A stretch of 64,000 nt of DNA, from contig NZ_CP116398.1 of assembly GCF_029643245.1 (NCBI RefSeq), positions 2,604,001-2,668,000 of the forward strand, given 5' to 3'. The notes under the pieces are model-generated. The model did no database searches and was not told where the DNA came from. It was given only the letters and a program-made list of their open reading frames with translations. Each line of letters begins with the position of its first letter. Within the stretch, counting starts at the first letter, position 1. The DNA is from Methylomonas sp. EFPC3. GTDB lineage: Bacteria; Pseudomonadota; Gammaproteobacteria; Methylococcales; Methylomonadaceae. Shown here in pieces: positions 63,859 through 64,000 of the stretch. The position numbers were made by a program, and so were the translations under genes.

Positions 63859-63894
63859 AAAGCCCTCCCACCCTATTCAGCCGGTAGCTTCCTA

Positions 63895-64000
63895 CTAAAA
63901 CATATCCAACTCAGCCTTCTCGTCGTCGCTGAGGAATTTGTTCAAATCCACCAATATCAACAGTTGGTTATCGCGACTAGTCACGCCTTGAATATACTTC
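63895..64000 (-). CDS. cheW: Chemotaxis coupling protein CheW, C-terminal end (partial)
   Basis: The last 34 codons before the stop at 63895 read KYIQGVTSRDNQLLILVDL, then NKFLSDDEKAELDMF. The segment GVTSRDNQLLILVDLNKFL matches the C-terminal beta-strand and helix of CheW, which couples receptors to CheA. The 5' part lies beyond the window. Upstream of the 57-residue gene and DUF2802 in the same direction. Confidence 0.85.
   Translation of the reverse strand, partial: KYIQGVTSRDNQLLILVDLNKFLSDDEKAELDMF

Overview
The window looks like chromosome of a gammaproteobacterial type I methanotroph (Methylococcales, Methylomonas-like). The main evidence is a 3-hexulose-6-phosphate synthase gene (hps) beside a transketolase gene (ribulose monophosphate pathway), a pqqA-B-C-D-E cluster (cofactor of methanol dehydrogenase), and a gammaproteobacterial macromolecular-synthesis block (rpsU-gatB/yqeY-dnaG-rpoD). 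The genus is inferred from gene content; no 16S gene or methane monooxygenase gene lies in the window.

Layout. 1-7 kb: the 5' end of cydA, a MASE1-PAS-PAS-GGDEF sensor whose GGDEF signature is degenerate, phoB-phoR with a good PHO box, a lipoprotein lytic transglycosylase, a small zinc-ribbon protein and a small lipoprotein. 7-13 kb (minus strand): metK-ahcY (methyl cycle), then bioA-rsmE-CPBP protease with one-base or short overlaps. 12.7-18.3 kb: tRNA-Ile2(CAU), rpoD, dnaG, yqeY-like and rpsU, with tsaD divergent. 18.3-21.9 kb: plsY, a folate set (folB, folK, pteridine reductase) and small membrane or exported proteins. 22-23.8 kb: a two-gene unit for a short exported protein and a 455-residue protein made of 19 TGVAKY-type motifs, most of them on an exact 20-residue period. 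23.9-28.5 kb: tkt, hps, ubiX and prolyl aminopeptidase. 28.6-32 kb: an outer-membrane barrel protein, thiO and pyrD. 32-39.3 kb: an RND efflux operon headed by an SDR gene and divergent from an HxlR regulator with a likely operator. 39.4-45 kb: GST-like, LysR, tautomerase, aldehyde dehydrogenase and MATE exporter (accessory or stress functions). 45-51 kb: tldD-pmbA, a membrane protein, rlmJ, DUF486 and cca. 51.3-55.2 kb: the pqq cluster with a strong terminator after pqqA and a Uma2-family gene between pqqC and pqqD. 55.2-63.3 kb: msbA and a six-gene glycosyltransferase/ligase set, probably lipopolysaccharide core or O-chain. 63.3-64 kb: the end of a chemotaxis operon (DUF2802, a 57-residue protein, and the 3' end of cheW).

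How the parts connect. hps and tkt feed formaldehyde fixation and pentose regeneration, and PQQ serves methanol oxidation. No pqqF/pqqG-type peptidase is seen, so the nearby tldD-pmbA pair is a candidate for PqqA processing. metK and ahcY run the SAM cycle used by many methyltransferases (rsmE and rlmJ are here). The msbA-glycosyltransferase block builds and exports the outer-membrane glycolipid. The two features that best merit follow-up are the 20-residue-period repeat protein with its exported partner, and the Uma2 gene embedded in the pqq operon.
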